From JBKCHH01 sp046302855 (GTDB taxonomy: Bacteria; Pseudomonadota; Alphaproteobacteria; Rickettsiales; UBA8987), in assembly GCA_046302855.1 (NCBI GenBank), contig JBKCHH010000086.1, positions 1 to 23,302 of the forward strand: a stretch of 23,302 nt of DNA, in the 5' to 3' direction. Numbering within the stretch: the stretch's first letter is position 1; each line of letters opens with the position of its first letter. Below the pieces are notes generated by a model that was not told where the DNA came from, ran no database searches, and saw nothing but the letters and a program-made list of their open reading frames with translations. Shown here piece by piece: positions 22,708-23,302 of this stretch. The position numbers and the translations under genes were made by a program.

Positions 22708-22790
22708 CGTCATGAGCTGAGGAGCCTCGCCGAAGCCTTGGCGTAGGCGGGTTGCGTAGCAATTCAGTAAATAAAATTCAAAAAACATGG
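22708..22790 (+). repeat. Palindromic-type dispersed repeat, copy C
   Basis: Starts CGTCATGAGC, ends GCGTAGCAATTCAG, and continues with TAAATAAAATTCAAAAAACA (22768-22787), which matches the tail of copy B (1932-1913, minus) with few differences. An inserted middle part holds a palindrome around CGCC-GAAGCCTT-GGCG (22729-22744). It lies between comM and an IS5-like transposase. Confidence 0.7.
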
Positions 22791-22799
22791 CTTATAAAC

Positions 22800-23302
22800 A
22801 AGACCTCTGCTAATGTTTTAAATTTGTGATGGGTATGGTAGAAGTATTCTGATCAACCAAAAATAAAGGAGGCAAGGTATGGCAAGTTTTTTTGAGCTGG
22901 GGTTACAAAAGCATTTGGGTTTTGAGAATCAGTTGGTTAAGCTAGATAGTTTGCTTGATTGGGGCAGGTTTTTGGATATTCTTAAAGGGGTGCACAAAAG
23001 GAAAGTGGTCCGACGGGATATTGTACACTGAAAATGTTTAAAGCGTTGCTGCTGGGGCAGTGGCATAGTTTGAGTGATCCTGCGTTAGAGCAAAGTTTAC
23101 GCGTAAGGCTTGATTTTTTGCAGTTTACGGGATTTGCCTTAGGTGATGATTTGCCAGATGAAACCACTTTTTGTAGATTTCGCAATAAACTTGTGAAGCA
23201 AAATAAGTTTGAGGCTTTACTTAATGAGGTAAACCGCCAGTTAGAGGCTCTTGGGTTAAAGGTTAAAAGTGCGAATACTGCAATTGTTGATGCAACTATA
23301 AT
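22800..23302 (+). mobile_element. IS5-family element, right end beyond window
   Basis: The transposase reading frames from 22879 identify the element. The left end is not proven; the stretch starting near 22800 (AGACCTCTGC) looks like the start of an IS5-family terminal repeat, and the palindromic repeat ends about ten bases before it. The right end lies outside the window, so the inverted repeats cannot be matched. Confidence 0.45.
22879..23302 (+). pseudogene. IS5-family transposase, frameshifted and partial
   Basis: A good AGGAGG (22868-22873) precedes ATG 22879. The first frame gives 50 codons (MASFFELGLQKHLGF, then WGRFLDILKGVHKR) and stops at 23029-23031. The conserved continuation SGPTGYCTLKMFKALLLGQW, then LDFLQFTGFALGDDLPDETTFCRF and AIVDATI, is in the -1 frame and runs off the window. 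These are the N-terminal helices and first catalytic Asp region (VDAT) of IS5-type DDE transposases. Both frames are open only over 22986-23028, so the shift lies there, most likely at the A-rich CACAAAAGGAAAG. It may be a disabled copy or a programmed -1 frameshift, as known for the IS427 group of IS5. Confidence 0.75.

Noticed and set aside
22600..22788. 62-residue minus-strand ORF over the comM end and repeat copy C
   Set aside because: Its sequence is the translation of the palindromic repeat; no start signal or conserved domain.
1856..22790. CRISPR array or other regularly spaced repeat
   Set aside because: The repeats are three dispersed palindromic copies without regular spacers, and no cas genes are present.
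22982..23185. 67-residue minus-strand ORF in the IS5 region
   Set aside because: Antisense to conserved transposase coding sequence.

Overview
The window comes from an AT-rich, gene-dense alphaproteobacterium. The lineage call rests on several independent marks: a circularly permuted, two-piece tmRNA gene; the FtsZ-binding GST-fold protein FzlA; the CckA, DivK and PleD cell-cycle regulators; an adrenodoxin-type ferredoxin; and a DUF2125-like membrane-anchored protein. Genes for HisZ, dihydroxy-acid dehydratase (IlvD) and a CysD-like protein argue against a fully amino-acid-auxotrophic endosymbiont, although insertion sequences and palindromic repeats recall Rickettsiales-like genomes. I cannot place it below class level.

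Layout. Positions 1-1434 (+) hold the 3' part of an OmpA-like, proline-rich protein and fzlA. Positions 1433-1813 (-) hold the permuted ssrA locus with promoter, acceptor piece, coding piece with the tag ANDNFAPVAVAA, and terminator. Positions 1856-3029 hold palindromic repeats, one of them split by a complete 1050-bp IS481-like element with 30-bp perfect inverted repeats and a 5-bp target duplication. cckA (+) follows and appears to lack its usual membrane N-terminus. hisZ (-) is convergent with it. lolC-like and tsaC (+) overlap. A tight minus-strand operon reads hisS, DUF218 gene, divK, pleD (11050 to 7458). Divergent from it on + are a [2Fe-2S] ferredoxin and a DUF2125-like gene. The SRP RNA gene ffs (-) sits at 12884-12977, before greA, a cysD-like gene and ilvD (+). 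A second minus-strand operon reads sensor kinase, leuS, lptE (21121 to 16228). comM (+) is divergent from it. The right edge has another palindromic repeat and the start of a frameshifted IS5-family transposase cut by the window end.

The genes share a theme of cell-cycle control and envelope biogenesis: CckA, DivK, PleD, a PleC/DivJ-like kinase, FzlA and tmRNA (linked to cell-cycle timing in Caulobacter) lie within about 20 kb, beside envelope genes (lolC-like, lptE, OmpA-like, DUF218). I found no CRISPR array, toxin-antitoxin pair, defence system or obviously new multi-gene system. The most rewarding items are two structural RNA genes, the repeat/IS architecture, and the possibly decayed 5' end of cckA.
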